Below, piece by piece: positions 9,442 through 17,788 of a stretch of 64,000 nucleotides of DNA; the first letter of the stretch is position 1; each line of letters opens with the position of its first letter. A program made the position numbers and the translations under genes. Under the pieces are notes generated by a model. That model had not been told where the DNA came from. It ran no database searches and saw only the letters and a program-made list of their open reading frames with translations. The DNA comes from Ruminococcus flavefaciens. Its GTDB lineage: Bacteria > Bacillota > Clostridia > Oscillospirales > Ruminococcaceae. The stretch lies in NCBI RefSeq assembly GCF_900119075.1, contig NZ_FPIP01000010.1:62001-126000 (forward strand). The letters are read 5' to 3'.

Positions 9442-9573
9442 AAGTATGTAACGAGAAATTTGTCAAAATAATAAAATATCTGTCGAATCGTAACACTTGG
9501 ACTTACCTGTCCGATTGTTTCTTATGAAAGCTTTAAACCGCGCAGATACGCTTCTGTGCAAAGGAGGATAAAA

Positions 9574-10458
9574 ATGAAAAGGATATCAAAGATAACTCTC
9601 ATACTTATGGCAGCCGCTTCAATGACAGCCTGCGGCAAGGTCGGCGAGCGTTCAAGTCTCCCCATTCCACAGCAGCCTGCGGCAACTGTCACCGAAGCAG
9701 CCACAGGCACATCTGCCGAGGAGTCCACGACTGCCTCTGATACCACAACTACCGCAGCTGCTGACAGCTCCGAGACTGTGACCACAACAGCCGCAGACAC
9801 AGAAGCAGCTACAGAAGCTCCTGCTGCAAATACTGCCGCTGGCAGCTCTGATAATACCGCAGCCGCACCTGCTCAGCAGCAGAGCGCTCAGACTTCCTCA
9901 TCAAGTGATAATTACGGTCCTGCACCTGTGCAGTATGATGACTCGCGTCTCACCTACATAAACGGTGTGCTCATTGCAAACAAGAGCTACAGCCTGCCTG
10001 CGGACTTTGCTCCCGGACTTGACTCCACCTGCTATAATCAGTTCTGCAAGCTTTCAAACGCAGCCGCTCAGGAGGGACTTAACATCTACCTTTCATCGGG
10101 CTTCCGCTCATATGATTATCAGGCTCAGATATACAATAACTACTGCGCCCGTGACGGACAAGCCGCCGCAGATACATATTCCGCTCGCCCGGGCTACTCC
10201 GAGCACCAGACAGGACTTGCTATCGACGTAAACCAGATAGATGACAGCTTTATCGGAACTCCCGAGGCTATATGGCTTGAGAACCACTGTCACGAGTTCG
10301 GATTCATACTCCGCTACCCACAGGGCAAGCAGGACATCACAGGCTATCAGTATGAATCATGGCATATCCGCTACGTAGGAACAGACCTTGCAACTCAGAT
10401 ACACAACAGCGGACTCACACTTGAAGAATACTTCGGAATCGATTCTTACTATCACTGA
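9574..10458 (+). CDS. VanY-type D,D-carboxypeptidase lipoprotein (peptidase M15B)
   Basis: This 294-aa protein starts at 9574 behind AAGGAGG; an upstream in-frame ATG lacks a site. It has a lipobox (SMTACG), then about 85 residues rich in Ala, Thr and Ser that form a flexible tether. The M15B catalytic domain covers about 130-290. It contains SGFRSYDYQ, the zinc and catalytic motif SEHQTGLAIDV (SxHxxGxAxD), a downstream Glu in PEAIWLEN, and the third zinc ligand in YESWHIRYVG. It should trim the terminal D-Ala from peptidoglycan stem peptides outside the membrane. No van resistance genes are nearby, so a housekeeping wall-editing role is likelier than glycopeptide resistance. Confidence 0.9.
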   Translation: MKRISKITLILMAAASMTACGKVGERSSLPIPQQPAATVTEAATGTSAEESTTASDTTTTAAADSSETVTTTAADTEAATEAPAANTAAGSSDNTAAAPAQQQSAQTSSSSDNYGPAPVQYDDSRLTYINGVLIANKSYSLPADFAPGLDSTCYNQFCKLSNAAAQEGLNIYLSSGFRSYDYQAQIYNNYCARDGQAAADTYSARPGYSEHQTGLAIDVNQIDDSFIGTPEAIWLENHCHEFGFILRYPQGKQDITGYQYESWHIRYVGTDLATQIHNSGLTLEEYFGIDSYYH

Positions 10459-10467
10459 TAAACCCAC

Positions 10468-10501
10468 GGGCGGCAAGAAATACTCTTGCCGCCCTGTTTT
10501 T
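10468..10501 (+). terminator. Terminator after the carboxypeptidase gene
   Basis: A perfect 11-bp stem (GGGCGGCAAGA / TCTTGCCGCCC) is followed by TGTTTTTA. Confidence 0.85.
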
Positions 10502-10609
10502 ATGCTCCCCCTCCCTCACAATTTAAATGAACTTTTGTAAGTATCATGCTGAACATCAGACACAATATGTCAATTTCAGCATTTTTCTATGCAATATAGC
10601 TATTTTTCA

Positions 10610-10638
10610 TTGACATACATATATATTAGTGTTATACT
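10610..10638 (+). promoter_or_regulatory. Strong promoter of the serpin gene
   Basis: TTGACA (10610-10615), 17 bp, TATACT (10633-10638). It lies about 50 bp before the serpin start, which follows GGAGGAG. Confidence 0.75.
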
Positions 10639-10686
10639 GTTATTATGGATATTATATCCAATTCATTATGGGAGGAGTAATGTACT

Positions 10687-12675
10687 ATGGGAAAAATGAA
10701 AAAACTGTCTAAGCTTACCGCAGGTGTTCTCAGCTTTGCACTGGCTATGGGAGCTGTGGGAACATTTCCGCCGTGCGTCAGTAGAAATCAGGCTTTGGCT
10801 GCTGCCCCCGGATATGCAAGCGAGACCGCATATGAGGTAACGATACCTGACGCTTATATCAACAGGATATACACCTATGACGATGCTGAAGACCTGTCAC
10901 AAGCCAGTATTTTAAGGCTTACTGTTATTCCTAAGAAAACCGACTATTACGATTATTACGATGCTATTGAGATATCTTTGTACTCTCCTTATATCAGAAG
11001 CAATACACTGGACGAGCTTGACACGGAGTTATATGAAAAATGGGACAGCACTATCAGATACTGTGATATGTTCGGTCAGGACGACATCGTTACGCTGAAA
11101 TTCACAACCTATGATAAGGAACAGGCTGACGCTTTGAAGGCTGAGCTTGAAAAAAAGGGCGGCTACTGGGGCAGCTCATCATCATCAAAATATGAATTTG
11201 AAATGGACTTTATCTCGGGCGTAAGAGGTCTTGGTATACACTATTACGGCGATATCAACGACGACGGAGTTGTGGACAGCTTCGACTCTATCACCTACAG
11301 AAAACAGCTTGCAGGAACTCTTAAAACCGAGCTCACAGAAATACAGTTACTCAACGGTGATGTAAATATGAACGACAAGATAGACGAGGAAGACTTTAAA
11401 TTGGTACAGGACTTCCTCCTCGGAAGAGCCAAGGAGATAAACGGCGCAGGCGAGATAGGCAGCGTCCGCCTTGACAACACCGTTGATGTTAAGGCTTCCG
11501 AGGGCAAGGTCACTGACGCTGAGTTTGCTGCCGCTGAAATGAAATTCGGCGTGGATATACTGAAAAACAGCTTCGATCCTACAAAAAAGGACGAGGAGAA
11601 TCTCCTTGTATCGCCGATGTCTATATCAGCTGCCCTTGCTATGACTGCAAACGGCGCTGACGGCGAAACAAAGGCTGAAATGGAAAAAGTCCTCGGCAAC
11701 GGTCTTACTCTTGACCAGCTCAACGAGTATATGGCTTACTACATAAGCAAGCTGCCAAACGAGAAAAAGCAGAAGGTAATGCTTGCGGATTCTATCTGGT
11801 TCAAGGATAAGGAAACCTTCAAGGTATATGACGAGTTCCTTGAAAAGAACAAGAAGTTTTACAATGCAGAGCTTTACAAGGCTGCCTTTAACGATGATAC
11901 AGTCAAGGACGTAAACAGCTGGGTAAACAGGAATACTCAGGGCATGATACCCTCACTCCTCAAAAACGGCGACCTTACGCCTACAGATGAAAAGGAAATA
12001 CTGATGATGCTCATCAATACCCTTTACTTTGAGGCTGAATGGTCTAACCCGTACACGAGTTCAAGAAACGAAAAGTTCACCGACCTTAACGGCGATGAGC
12101 ACTCTATTAAGGCAATGCACAGCCAGGAGCGCTACTACTACGACCTCGGTGACGCCGACGCTTTCAAGAAGCCCTATGCAGGCGGCAAATACAGCTTCGT
12201 AGGTATTATGCCAAAGGAAAAGGATATCGTAAGCTATGTAAAAGACCTTGATGCCGAGAAGCTCTTTGAGGGACTCAAGGAATATGAGGATCCAGAAAAG
12301 ATAGAGCTCAATGTTATGATACCAAAGTTCAAGTATCAGTACAGCAAATCAATGACTAAGGTACTTATAGATATGGGTATGCCGACTGCATTCGACTGGC
12401 GTAATGCTGACTTCTCGAAGATAAACGACCTTTCAGTTGAGGGAGCAGATCCCCTTTACATCGACGATGTTCTCCACAAGACCAAGATAGAAGTCACCGA
12501 AAAGGGCACAAAGGCAGCTGCTGTAACAGCTGTTATGATGGCAGCAGGCTGCGCTATGCCGGAGCCAAAGAAGGTAATCAATATCTACCTCGATAAGCCA
12601 TTCGTTTATATGATAGTTGACGAGAACAACGTCCCGCTGTTCATCGGCGCAGCTACTCAGCTCGAAGAGAAATAA
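10687..12675 (+). CDS. Secreted serpin with an internal dockerin (662 aa)
   Basis: In order: signal peptide (about 1-40); an unrecognised domain (45-175); a type I dockerin (about 188-250) with calcium loops DINDDGVVDSFD and DVNMNDKIDEED; and a serpin domain (about 285-660). The serpin shows the conserved start of helix B, LLVSPMSISAALAM, and ends VPLFIGAATQL. The reactive-centre hinge is EKGTKAAAVTAV with small residues at P12-P9, as in inhibitory serpins; counting from the hinge puts P1-P1' near Gly-Cys in MMAAGCAMPEP. Dockerin-borne serpins are known in cellulosomal clostridia and R. flavefaciens and are thought to protect the cellulosome from proteases. The dockerin sits in the middle rather than at the C-terminus. 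Confidence 0.9.
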   Translation: MGKMKKLSKLTAGVLSFALAMGAVGTFPPCVSRNQALAAAPGYASETAYEVTIPDAYINRIYTYDDAEDLSQASILRLTVIPKKTDYYDYYDAIEISLYSPYIRSNTLDELDTELYEKWDSTIRYCDMFGQDDIVTLKFTTYDKEQADALKAELEKKGGYWGSSSSSKYEFEMDFISGVRGLGIHYYGDINDDGVVDSFDSITYRKQLAGTLKTELTEIQLLNGDVNMNDKIDEEDFKLVQDFLLGRAKEINGAGEIGSVRLDNTVDVKASEGKVTDAEFAAAEMKFGVDILKNSFDPTKKDEENLLVSPMSISAALAMTANGADGETKAEMEKVLGNGLTLDQLNEYMAYYISKLPNEKKQKVMLADSIWFKDKETFKVYDEFLEKNKKFYNAELYKAAFNDDTVKDVNSWVNRNTQGMIPSLLKNGDLTPTDEKEILMMLINTLYFEAEWSNPYTSSRNEKFTDLNGDEHSIKAMHSQERYYYDLGDADAFKKPYAGGKYSFVGIMPKEKDIVSYVKDLDAEKLFEGLKEYEDPEKIELNVMIPKFKYQYSKSMTKVLIDMGMPTAFDWRNADFSKINDLSVEGADPLYIDDVLHKTKIEVTEKGTKAAAVTAVMMAAGCAMPEPKKVINIYLDKPFVYMIVDENNVPLFIGAATQLEEK

Positions 12676-12734
12676 GCGGTATCTGAATACCGCTGAGTCA
12701 ACTTTTTTACTGATGTAAAATTTATGTTTTATTA

Positions 12735-12995
12735 TCGGGGGAAACCTTTCTGAGGAAAGGTTCTCCCCCGAACCCCTTTCCAAAGACTTTTATCTGTTTT
12801 TTTCTCAGATAGGGCGCTCCTGCTTTTTACAGGGCTTTTTTATTATATAGAGCGCCCTATCTGAGAAAAAACAAAACGAAAGTTTTAGGGAGAGAGTTTG
12901 AGAGTGACTCCCCGCAGTGCGGGGAGATGTCACGCAGTGACAGAGGGGACGTCCTCCGTCAGAGGGCCCCTTTTTCAAAAGGGGTTCTCTCAATA
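12735..12995. repeat. Composite intergenic repeat, copy 1
   Basis: Modules in order: GGGGG-A-AACCTTTC-TGAG-GAAAGGTT-CT-CCCCC (12737-12769); CCTTTCCAAAGACTTTTATC; a 75-bp inverted repeat with arms CTCAGATAGGGCGCTC and GAGCGCCCTATCTGAG (about 12805-12870); CTCCCCGC-AGT-GCGGGGAG (12908-12926); TGTCAC-GCA-GTGACA (12928-12942); then GTCCTCCGTCAGAGG. The same modules recur in other orders or orientation at 50.34-50.54 and 58.70-58.98 kb. The remaining bases up to 13057 hold no gene. A short hairpin (AGCGGTAT/ATACCGCT) directly follows the serpin stop. Confidence 0.85.
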
Positions 12996-13057
12996 ATAAG
13001 CATAAACTCTCTACATAGGTATCAAGGTCGGCTCAGAGGTGTTTCAGGTATGGCTTA

Positions 13058-13747
13058 TCACTCGTCAAGCACGAATACCGAGCCGCTCATGCGGTATGGT
13101 TTATCATTTACAAATACATTGCCGAAATACCAAGAAGAAACGTTCTCGCAGAGTGACATATACACGTCCTTGGTAATAAATGCAGAAGCTGTATTATACA
13201 GTGGTATAAGGTTTGTATTTTTGGCATTGATATTTGCGTTTGCATTCTGGACCATTACATCAACAGACTGCATAACGTCACTTGCAAACATCATACTCTT
13301 ATTGCCGCCTGATGTGGAGCTTGAACCGATATACACCAATACCGTTTCCTCGTCCTCGGTCAATGTATTTACAGCCTTGCAGATGATGTACTTGTCGCAG
13401 AGATTTGCCGCAACATACGGGCTGTCGGAACTGTTTACTCTATAGGCGCTGATAATCATTGTATCAGTTCCGATCTTTTCAAACTTTATAACAAGCTTGT
13501 TTGCTGTTCCCGAAGGTCCTGCGATATGATAGCTTGTTGTTCCGAACATGATACCTATTGAGGTATAATTGCTGTTGCCGTTATAAACATAGATACCGAA
13601 TCTTCTGTCCTCATCTATACAGAATTTTGTTCCGTTTGTTACTGTCTCAACAGCCGTCCAGTTCCATGCATCCGTCATGTCGGCAACGATAGTCTCATAT
13701 GCACTGTGAGAGCTTGAATATGCCTTATCTATAACTATTGTTCCCAT
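13058..13747 (-). CDS. Phage tail-associated-like protein, hypothetical (229 aa)
   Basis: The protein begins MGTIVIDKAYSSSHSAYE behind an AGGAGG site and lacks a signal peptide or membrane segment. It is rich in Ser, Thr, Asn and beta-type residues, and its end (NTNLIPLYNTASAFI through KPYRMSGSVFVLD) reads like phage tail-tip or accessory structural proteins. It follows the 102-aa gene by 3 bp. No catalytic motif is seen. The phage assignment is by general resemblance only; a search of its predicted structure would settle it. Confidence 0.55.
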   Translation of the reverse strand: MGTIVIDKAYSSSHSAYETIVADMTDAWNWTAVETVTNGTKFCIDEDRRFGIYVYNGNSNYTSIGIMFGTTSYHIAGPSGTANKLVIKFEKIGTDTMIISAYRVNSSDSPYVAANLCDKYIICKAVNTLTEDEETVLVYIGSSSTSGGNKSMMFASDVMQSVDVMVQNANANINAKNTNLIPLYNTASAFITKDVYMSLCENVSSWYFGNVFVNDKPYRMSGSVFVLDE

Positions 13748-13750
13748 GTA

Positions 13751-14059
13751 TTATTCCTCCTCTATTGTTCCTGTGATCATACTCACATAGTTATTGAAAA
13801 GGGCGGTCATATTTCCTGCGGCAAAAGAGAATCCGCCAAGCTCTGCTTCGCCGATATACTGCTTTACCTTGCCCTTTTCATCATAGACAAAATACACCTT
13901 GTCAGCGTCCTTTTCGGCAAGATCATCAAAGTCCTCCTTGCTTATCTGTTCAAAGGAAAGACCGTTGAGACGCTCCTCCGAAAACACATCGGAGCTGTCA
14001 GCCTTTGCAAGCAGTCTGTCTATTTCAGGACCGCTGTAGGCTCCGCGATAAACTGCCAT
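13751..14059 (-). CDS. Small phage-tail-like protein, hypothetical (102 aa)
   Basis: It starts MAVYRGAYSGPEIDRLLAKA, a beginning typical of short tail-fibre or baseplate-associated proteins. It continues with a compact acidic domain (DADKVYFVYDEKGKVKQYIG) seen in phage tail accessory genes. The stop of the upstream 46-aa ORF and this start overlap as TAATG, so translation is coupled. It is cytoplasmic by sequence. Function unknown. Confidence 0.55.
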   Translation of the reverse strand: MAVYRGAYSGPEIDRLLAKADSSDVFSEERLNGLSFEQISKEDFDDLAEKDADKVYFVYDEKGKVKQYIGEAELGGFSFAAGNMTALFNNYVSMITGTIEEE

Positions 14060-14199
14060 TATGTTCCCTCCTTAAGAAGATACATCTCGGTGCTGCTTGT
14101 GCAGTACCTTTTGTTTTCTGTGGTAAAATAGCACCTGCGGATACAGGATCGGTCGGTCAGAAGCTTGACCAGCTTGAATGTTTCATAAAGACCTTTCAT
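14059..14199 (-). CDS. Small basic protein (46 aa)
   Basis: It starts at the ATG ending at 14199 after AGAAAGGAGTATCA; a longer frame exists but that site decides the start. The sequence MKGLYETFKLVKLLTDRS is followed by a Cys-containing basic segment (SCIRRCYF, RYCTSST). It is first in the coupled phage-like trio. Not recognised. Confidence 0.5.
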   Translation of the reverse strand: MKGLYETFKLVKLLTDRSCIRRCYFTTENKRYCTSSTEMYLLKEGT

Positions 14200-14334
14200 T
14201 GATACTCCTTTCTGTAAATGGATTTTGATGTGAAGCTTTGGAAACGCTTTCATATATACTCCCAAAAGCGCATTTTTTCAATGCGAACACGTTGAATTTC
14301 AGAAAAATAATTTTTCGATTCGTAGGAACAAACA

Positions 14335-14364
14335 AAAACGCAGTTGGCTTGCCAACTGCGTTTT
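14335..14364. terminator. Perfect bidirectional terminator hairpin
   Basis: AAAACGCAGTTGGC and its exact complement flank a 2-base centre, with T runs on both strands. It separates the phage-like trio from the region to its right. Confidence 0.8.
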
Positions 14365-14390
14365 AAGCAAATATAACAAAGATTTTTTAT

Positions 14391-14509
14391 AGGGGCGGAT
14401 ATTAGGCTGCTCTCCTTAGCGGAAAAAAGTGGGCTACCGAGTCGTAAAGTAACGGCTCATATTGGGTAACCTGCGAATCCGCCAAAGGGGGCTCCCCTTA
14501 TCCGCCCCT
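14391..14509. repeat. 119-bp element with 11-bp inverted ends and internal stems
   Basis: Perfect ends AGGGGCGGATA (14391-14401) and TATCCGCCCCT (14499-14509) enclose nested stems: GCGGA (14419-14423) with TCCGC (14478-14482), and GAGTCGT (14439-14445) with ACGGCTC (14452-14458, one G-U). The outer arms match the GTAGGGGCGGAT repeat family but the inner 97 bp is unique in this window. It has no reading frame. It may be a miniature mobile element or a structured RNA. Confidence 0.55.
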
Positions 14510-14533
14510 GCTTAGTTTTTCTGTAAATATGAT

Positions 14534-15484
14534 TCAGCTGTCAAGCTCTGCGATAAATTTTCTCATTTCTTCTTCTATCTTTTCAGGTTCGTTTTCTGCT
14601 ACATTATGTCCGCAGTCAAGCTGTATTACCCTCGAATCTGTAAGACCGTCTGAATAGTCGTTCATGGCGTCTATCCATAGCTTTCCGCTTGTTTCCTTGC
14701 CGTCAGACAGGAAAAGCAATGTAGGTATATCGGGCTTATCAGCGGAATTTATCTCGTCGATAGCGTCAGCAAGATGATCTCCCTCATCTGCTACGTCCTT
14801 GTTAGCAAACTTTCTGAAAGCAAGTGCCTTGTATATATCCTTTTCGCGGTCTGAAAAACTCTGAGAAACATTATTGTCTGTAAGAATGAGTCTTCCGACA
14901 CCTGATTCCCTGAGGAATTTATAAAAAAGCTCCATACCCTTGTCATCGTCATTAAGGTTTTCTTCTGTATAAGCCTTTGGAGTGCTCATATCCAATCCAA
15001 CTATCGCTTCAACTTCATCGGGATACTTCTGCGCCCATAAAATAGCTTCTATTCCCGACATAGAGTGCGGACAAAGTACATAAGGGGCTTCTATGCCTGC
15101 CTTTTTCAGAGCTTCTCTGTCCTGACGAAGCAATGTGTCAAAATCCCTGTCACCGTCCACAACATCACTGAATCCGTAGCCGAATTTCTCTATGACCGCT
15201 ATTTTATAGGTATCGCTCAAACGTCTGTACAGCGGACTGTAATCAAGTATCGGCGAGACCATTCCTGCGCCTGCCATAATGACGATAGTGTGTTCACCCT
15301 CGCCCTCGGTGTAGATACTCATATTATGCCCGTCTACCTCAACCATTTGTCCCAATGGTTCAAGATACTTCTTCTCTTTGTTAAGCATTATCCTGTGATA
15401 AACAAACATTATCAGCAGAAATACCAGAATTATGATAAGCAGACCAAGAAAAAACTTACCTATGATTTTTAACGCTTTTTTCAT
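14534..15484 (-). CDS. Membrane-anchored alpha/beta hydrolase (316 aa)
   Basis: An N-terminal membrane helix (about 8-30) anchors an alpha/beta-hydrolase domain. The oxyanion region is IVIMAGAGM, and the nucleophile Ser lies in CPHSMSGIEA, a variant of GxSxG with His in the first position. A later Asp-containing strand reads FLSDGKE, and the catalytic His is in LDCGHNVAENEP near the C-terminus. The substrate cannot be told. The gene is monocistronic. Confidence 0.85.
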   Translation of the reverse strand: MKKALKIIGKFFLGLLIIILVFLLIMFVYHRIMLNKEKKYLEPLGQMVEVDGHNMSIYTEGEGEHTIVIMAGAGMVSPILDYSPLYRRLSDTYKIAVIEKFGYGFSDVVDGDRDFDTLLRQDREALKKAGIEAPYVLCPHSMSGIEAILWAQKYPDEVEAIVGLDMSTPKAYTEENLNDDDKGMELFYKFLRESGVGRLILTDNNVSQSFSDREKDIYKALAFRKFANKDVADEGDHLADAIDEINSADKPDIPTLLFLSDGKETSGKLWIDAMNDYSDGLTDSRVIQLDCGHNVAENEPEKIEEEMRKFIAELDS

Positions 15485-15545
15485 ATTACAATATTCCCTT
15501 CAACGGTAAATAATGACCTGTACGCACAGGAAAAACGCCTGTTAT

Positions 15546-15752
15546 TCAATCTATATCATCTATATCATGTTCGTTTGCTTCTGCGCTTTCAAGATTGGCT
15601 ATCTCTGCGCAGAGCTTTCTTGTAGTCCCGTTGTCAAATTCAATGGTAACTACTGTGTCGCCCCCCAGCGGCAGTGTGTCGGTGACCGTTCCTGTGCCGA
15701 ATAACCGGTGTCGGACACGGTCGCCTTTTTTTATTTTTGTGTGGTCAAGCAT
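15546..15752 (-). CDS. Small Tudor/SH3-like protein (68 aa)
   Basis: The sequence KKGDRVRHRLFGTGTVTDTL resembles the small Tudor-like domain at the C-terminus of UvrD/PcrA helicases and the free-standing DUF3553-type proteins, which contact RNA polymerase or nucleic acid. An acidic tail (ANEHDIDDID) follows. It lies 5 bp after the DUF4097 gene and is probably the last gene of the PadR operon. Its exact partner is unknown. Confidence 0.65.
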   Translation of the reverse strand: MLDHTKIKKGDRVRHRLFGTGTVTDTLPLGGDTVVTIEFDNGTTRKLCAEIANLESAEANEHDIDDID

Positions 15753-15757
15753 GGCTT

Positions 15758-16636
15758 TCAGCGTGAAACATTATAGTTTACCGTCTTTGAGCCTACGCCT
15801 GTATCTATATCTATTTTGTACTTGCTGCCGCTGCCCACAAAGTCGCTCTCGGGATTTGTGAGGTTTACGACTATCTCGCCTACGCCGCCGTCAATGTCGA
15901 TATCGCCGTTTACTGTGCCTGTGAAGTTCAGCTCGCCTACGCCCTGATCTGCGTCCAAGCCGCCGAGAACTGCGCTTGAAACGACTACCTCGCCTGCTCC
16001 GCCGTCGATATTAAGCTTGCTGCTGCACTTGATGCCATTTACAGTTACCTGACCTGCTCCGCACTCAAGATTGCCTTCCTCACAGTCGATATCCTCTAAT
16101 GTAACATCGCCTGCTCCGCAGTCAACTCTGAATTTGCCGCACTTAAAACCAGCCATATCTGTCTCGCCTGCCCCAAGGTCGAGAACAAAGCTTTCGTACT
16201 CCTTATCAGGGAGCTTGATATCTACAACGGCATTGTTGCTATCACTGCCGTTGAGCCAGCTCGGAAGCATATAGAAGTGTATCTTCTTCTCGGAAAACTC
16301 AGTTGAGAATGTATCGCCCCTGACGCCTGCTGTAAAGCCCTCGGGCACGTTCTTAGCCTCTACATATATCTTGTCGTCATTGCTCTTGCTGACTGTAAGG
16401 TCTGCCCAGCCTATCTCAAGGTTGAACCTCTTTACGTCAGCTGCGCTGTAGCTCTCGCTGAAATCCTTTATCTTTGCGTATTTCTTGACATCGGTATTGT
16501 TGAAAAGGATAATTCCGATAACCAGCAGTGCTATGCCTACCAGCACGAATGATATCCATACCCAGTTGCCGCCGCTCTTCTTCTGAGGAGCTGCTGCCTG
16601 AACTTCCTGTGTTACCCCATTATTATTCTCATACAT
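15758..16636 (-). CDS. DUF4097-type beta-helix membrane protein (292 aa)
   Basis: A short N-terminal tail and one membrane helix (about 26-46) precede a right-handed beta-helix-like domain. That domain has repeated rungs LDLGAGETDM, VDCGAGDVTL, LECGAGQVTV, IDGGAGEVVV, ADQGVGELNF, DGGVGEIVV. This is the DUF4097 (adhesin-like) pattern. Genes of this family commonly follow PadR and DUF1700 genes, as here, and are linked in Firmicutes to envelope stress (LiaX-like). It overlaps the DUF1700 gene by 8 bp. Confidence 0.85.
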   Translation of the reverse strand: MYENNNGVTQEVQAAAPQKKSGGNWVWISFVLVGIALLVIGIILFNNTDVKKYAKIKDFSESYSAADVKRFNLEIGWADLTVSKSNDDKIYVEAKNVPEGFTAGVRGDTFSTEFSEKKIHFYMLPSWLNGSDSNNAVVDIKLPDKEYESFVLDLGAGETDMAGFKCGKFRVDCGAGDVTLEDIDCEEGNLECGAGQVTVNGIKCSSKLNIDGGAGEVVVSSAVLGGLDADQGVGELNFTGTVNGDIDIDGGVGEIVVNLTNPESDFVGSGSKYKIDIDTGVGSKTVNYNVSR

Positions 16637-17252
16637 TTTCTTTTCCTCCCTTTTTGAATAATCCGCCTACCCATGTGAAAAGCTTCTTTATGCCTCTTCC
16701 GCAGGCAGGGATCGCTGCTCCGAATACAGGCTTGCAAAGAAGAATCACAAGTCCTGTGATGATAAGTCCTGCACCTAATGCCATAAGTGCTACTGACGGC
16801 GCTTCAAACAGCGCTGCGATACCGCCTACGATAAGACCGATACCTGCTGCGATGAACGCAAATATCAGTGAGAAGAGCACTACGATAATTACGAAAAGCA
16901 TTACTACTGCCACGATAAGTACAGGCAGCCATATGGGGAATGTGAGCACTCCGATGATAATGCTTGCTGCTATCGCTCCGCCCGAAGGCTTTTTCTTCTG
17001 CTGCGGCTGAGGTGCCTGCGCAATGTTCTGCGGTACAGGCGGCGGAGGCGGTGTGATACCGCTCTCGCGGAGTATATTCACTGCTACGTCCTCGGGAGCT
17101 CCCATAGAAGCGGCAGTCTCCTCTTCCTTGCCGAAGCCTGCGTCCATGAATACTTCCTCATAATATGTAAGCGCGTCGTTTATATCCTCGACAGGCATTC
17201 CGCCTCTTTCAAGGCTGTTCCTTAATCTGGTAAGAAATTCAAGTTTGTTCAT
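16629..17252 (-). CDS. DUF1700 family membrane protein (207 aa)
   Basis: The start MNKLEFLTRLRNSLE is chosen behind GGGAG, inside the end of padR (14-bp overlap). The N-terminal cytoplasmic helical domain (1-70) has the family pattern YYEEVFMDAG plus a GAPEDVAVNIL helix. A Pro/Gln-rich linker follows, then about four hydrophobic segments with many Ile, Val and Ala. It is the typical partner of PadR and DUF4097 proteins and is likely involved in envelope stress response. Confidence 0.85.
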   Translation of the reverse strand: MNKLEFLTRLRNSLERGGMPVEDINDALTYYEEVFMDAGFGKEEETAASMGAPEDVAVNILRESGITPPPPPVPQNIAQAPQPQQKKKPSGGAIAASIIIGVLTFPIWLPVLIVAVVMLFVIIVVLFSLIFAFIAAGIGLIVGGIAALFEAPSVALMALGAGLIITGLVILLCKPVFGAAIPACGRGIKKLFTWVGGLFKKGGKENV

Positions 17253-17571
17253 TGCTTTCAGCTCCCTCATTCAATAAAATACTGTCTATTTTCTTCTTGT
17301 GGCTCCGCCATTCCTCACGGTACTCCTCCAGTGAATCATTGCCCTGCGGCGTTATTCGGTAGTACCGCCTGTTCCTGCCCATGAACTCCTTATCATAAGT
17401 TTCAAGGAGCTCGCCTTTCTGCAAGCGTCTGAGGACGGGATACAATGTTGATTCCGAAATATCCACAGCCTTTCGCAGATACTGGGTTATCTCATAGCCA
17501 TAGGTGTCGTTGTTCTGAACTATTGAAAGCACCATAGCGTCGAGAAGCCCTGCGTTGATAGAAAAACCCAT
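17239..17571 (-). CDS. PadR-family transcriptional regulator (110 aa)
   Basis: The start at 17571 is chosen because AAAGGAG lies 7 bases upstream of it but only 1 base from the earlier ATG at 17577. The winged helix shows TYGYEITQYLRKAVDISEST, then LYPVLRRLQKGELLE and RRYYRITPQG, the PadR signature. It is first in the PadR/DUF1700/DUF4097/Tudor-like operon. The 13-bp palindrome over its promoter suggests it represses its own operon. Confidence 0.92.
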   Translation of the reverse strand: MGFSINAGLLDAMVLSIVQNNDTYGYEITQYLRKAVDISESTLYPVLRRLQKGELLETYDKEFMGRNRRYYRITPQGNDSLEEYREEWRSHKKKIDSILLNEGAESNEQT

Positions 17572-17654
17572 AGTCATTCTCCTTTCATATTCAGTTATGC
17601 TGCTTGAACTTGTTTTGCCTGCAATATTTTATTGACTCCAATATTCAAGCTCTG

Positions 17655-17688
17655 ACAATATTATACGTCGTATAATATTGTTTGTCAA
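17655..17688 (-). promoter_or_regulatory. padR promoter with overlapping palindromic operator
   Basis: On the minus strand TTGACA (17688-17683), 17 bp, TATAAT (17665-17660). A perfect 13-bp inverted repeat, ACAATATTATACG-N-CGTATAATATTGT (17655-17681), covers the spacer and the whole -10 box, so a bound dimer would block polymerase. PadR proteins bind such AT-rich palindromes. Confidence 0.85.
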
Positions 17689-17788
17689 TACAATATTGTG
17701 ATTTTTTAGTAACATTGTAGAGTTGCACAGTGAGAAGCTGATTTCACTGTGCTTCACATGGTAAATATTAACAAAAAGCAGTAAAAAT

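Noticed and set aside
9574-10458. Part of a vancomycin resistance cluster
   Set aside because: No vanH, vanA-type ligase or vanX is present; a VanY-type enzyme alone is common.
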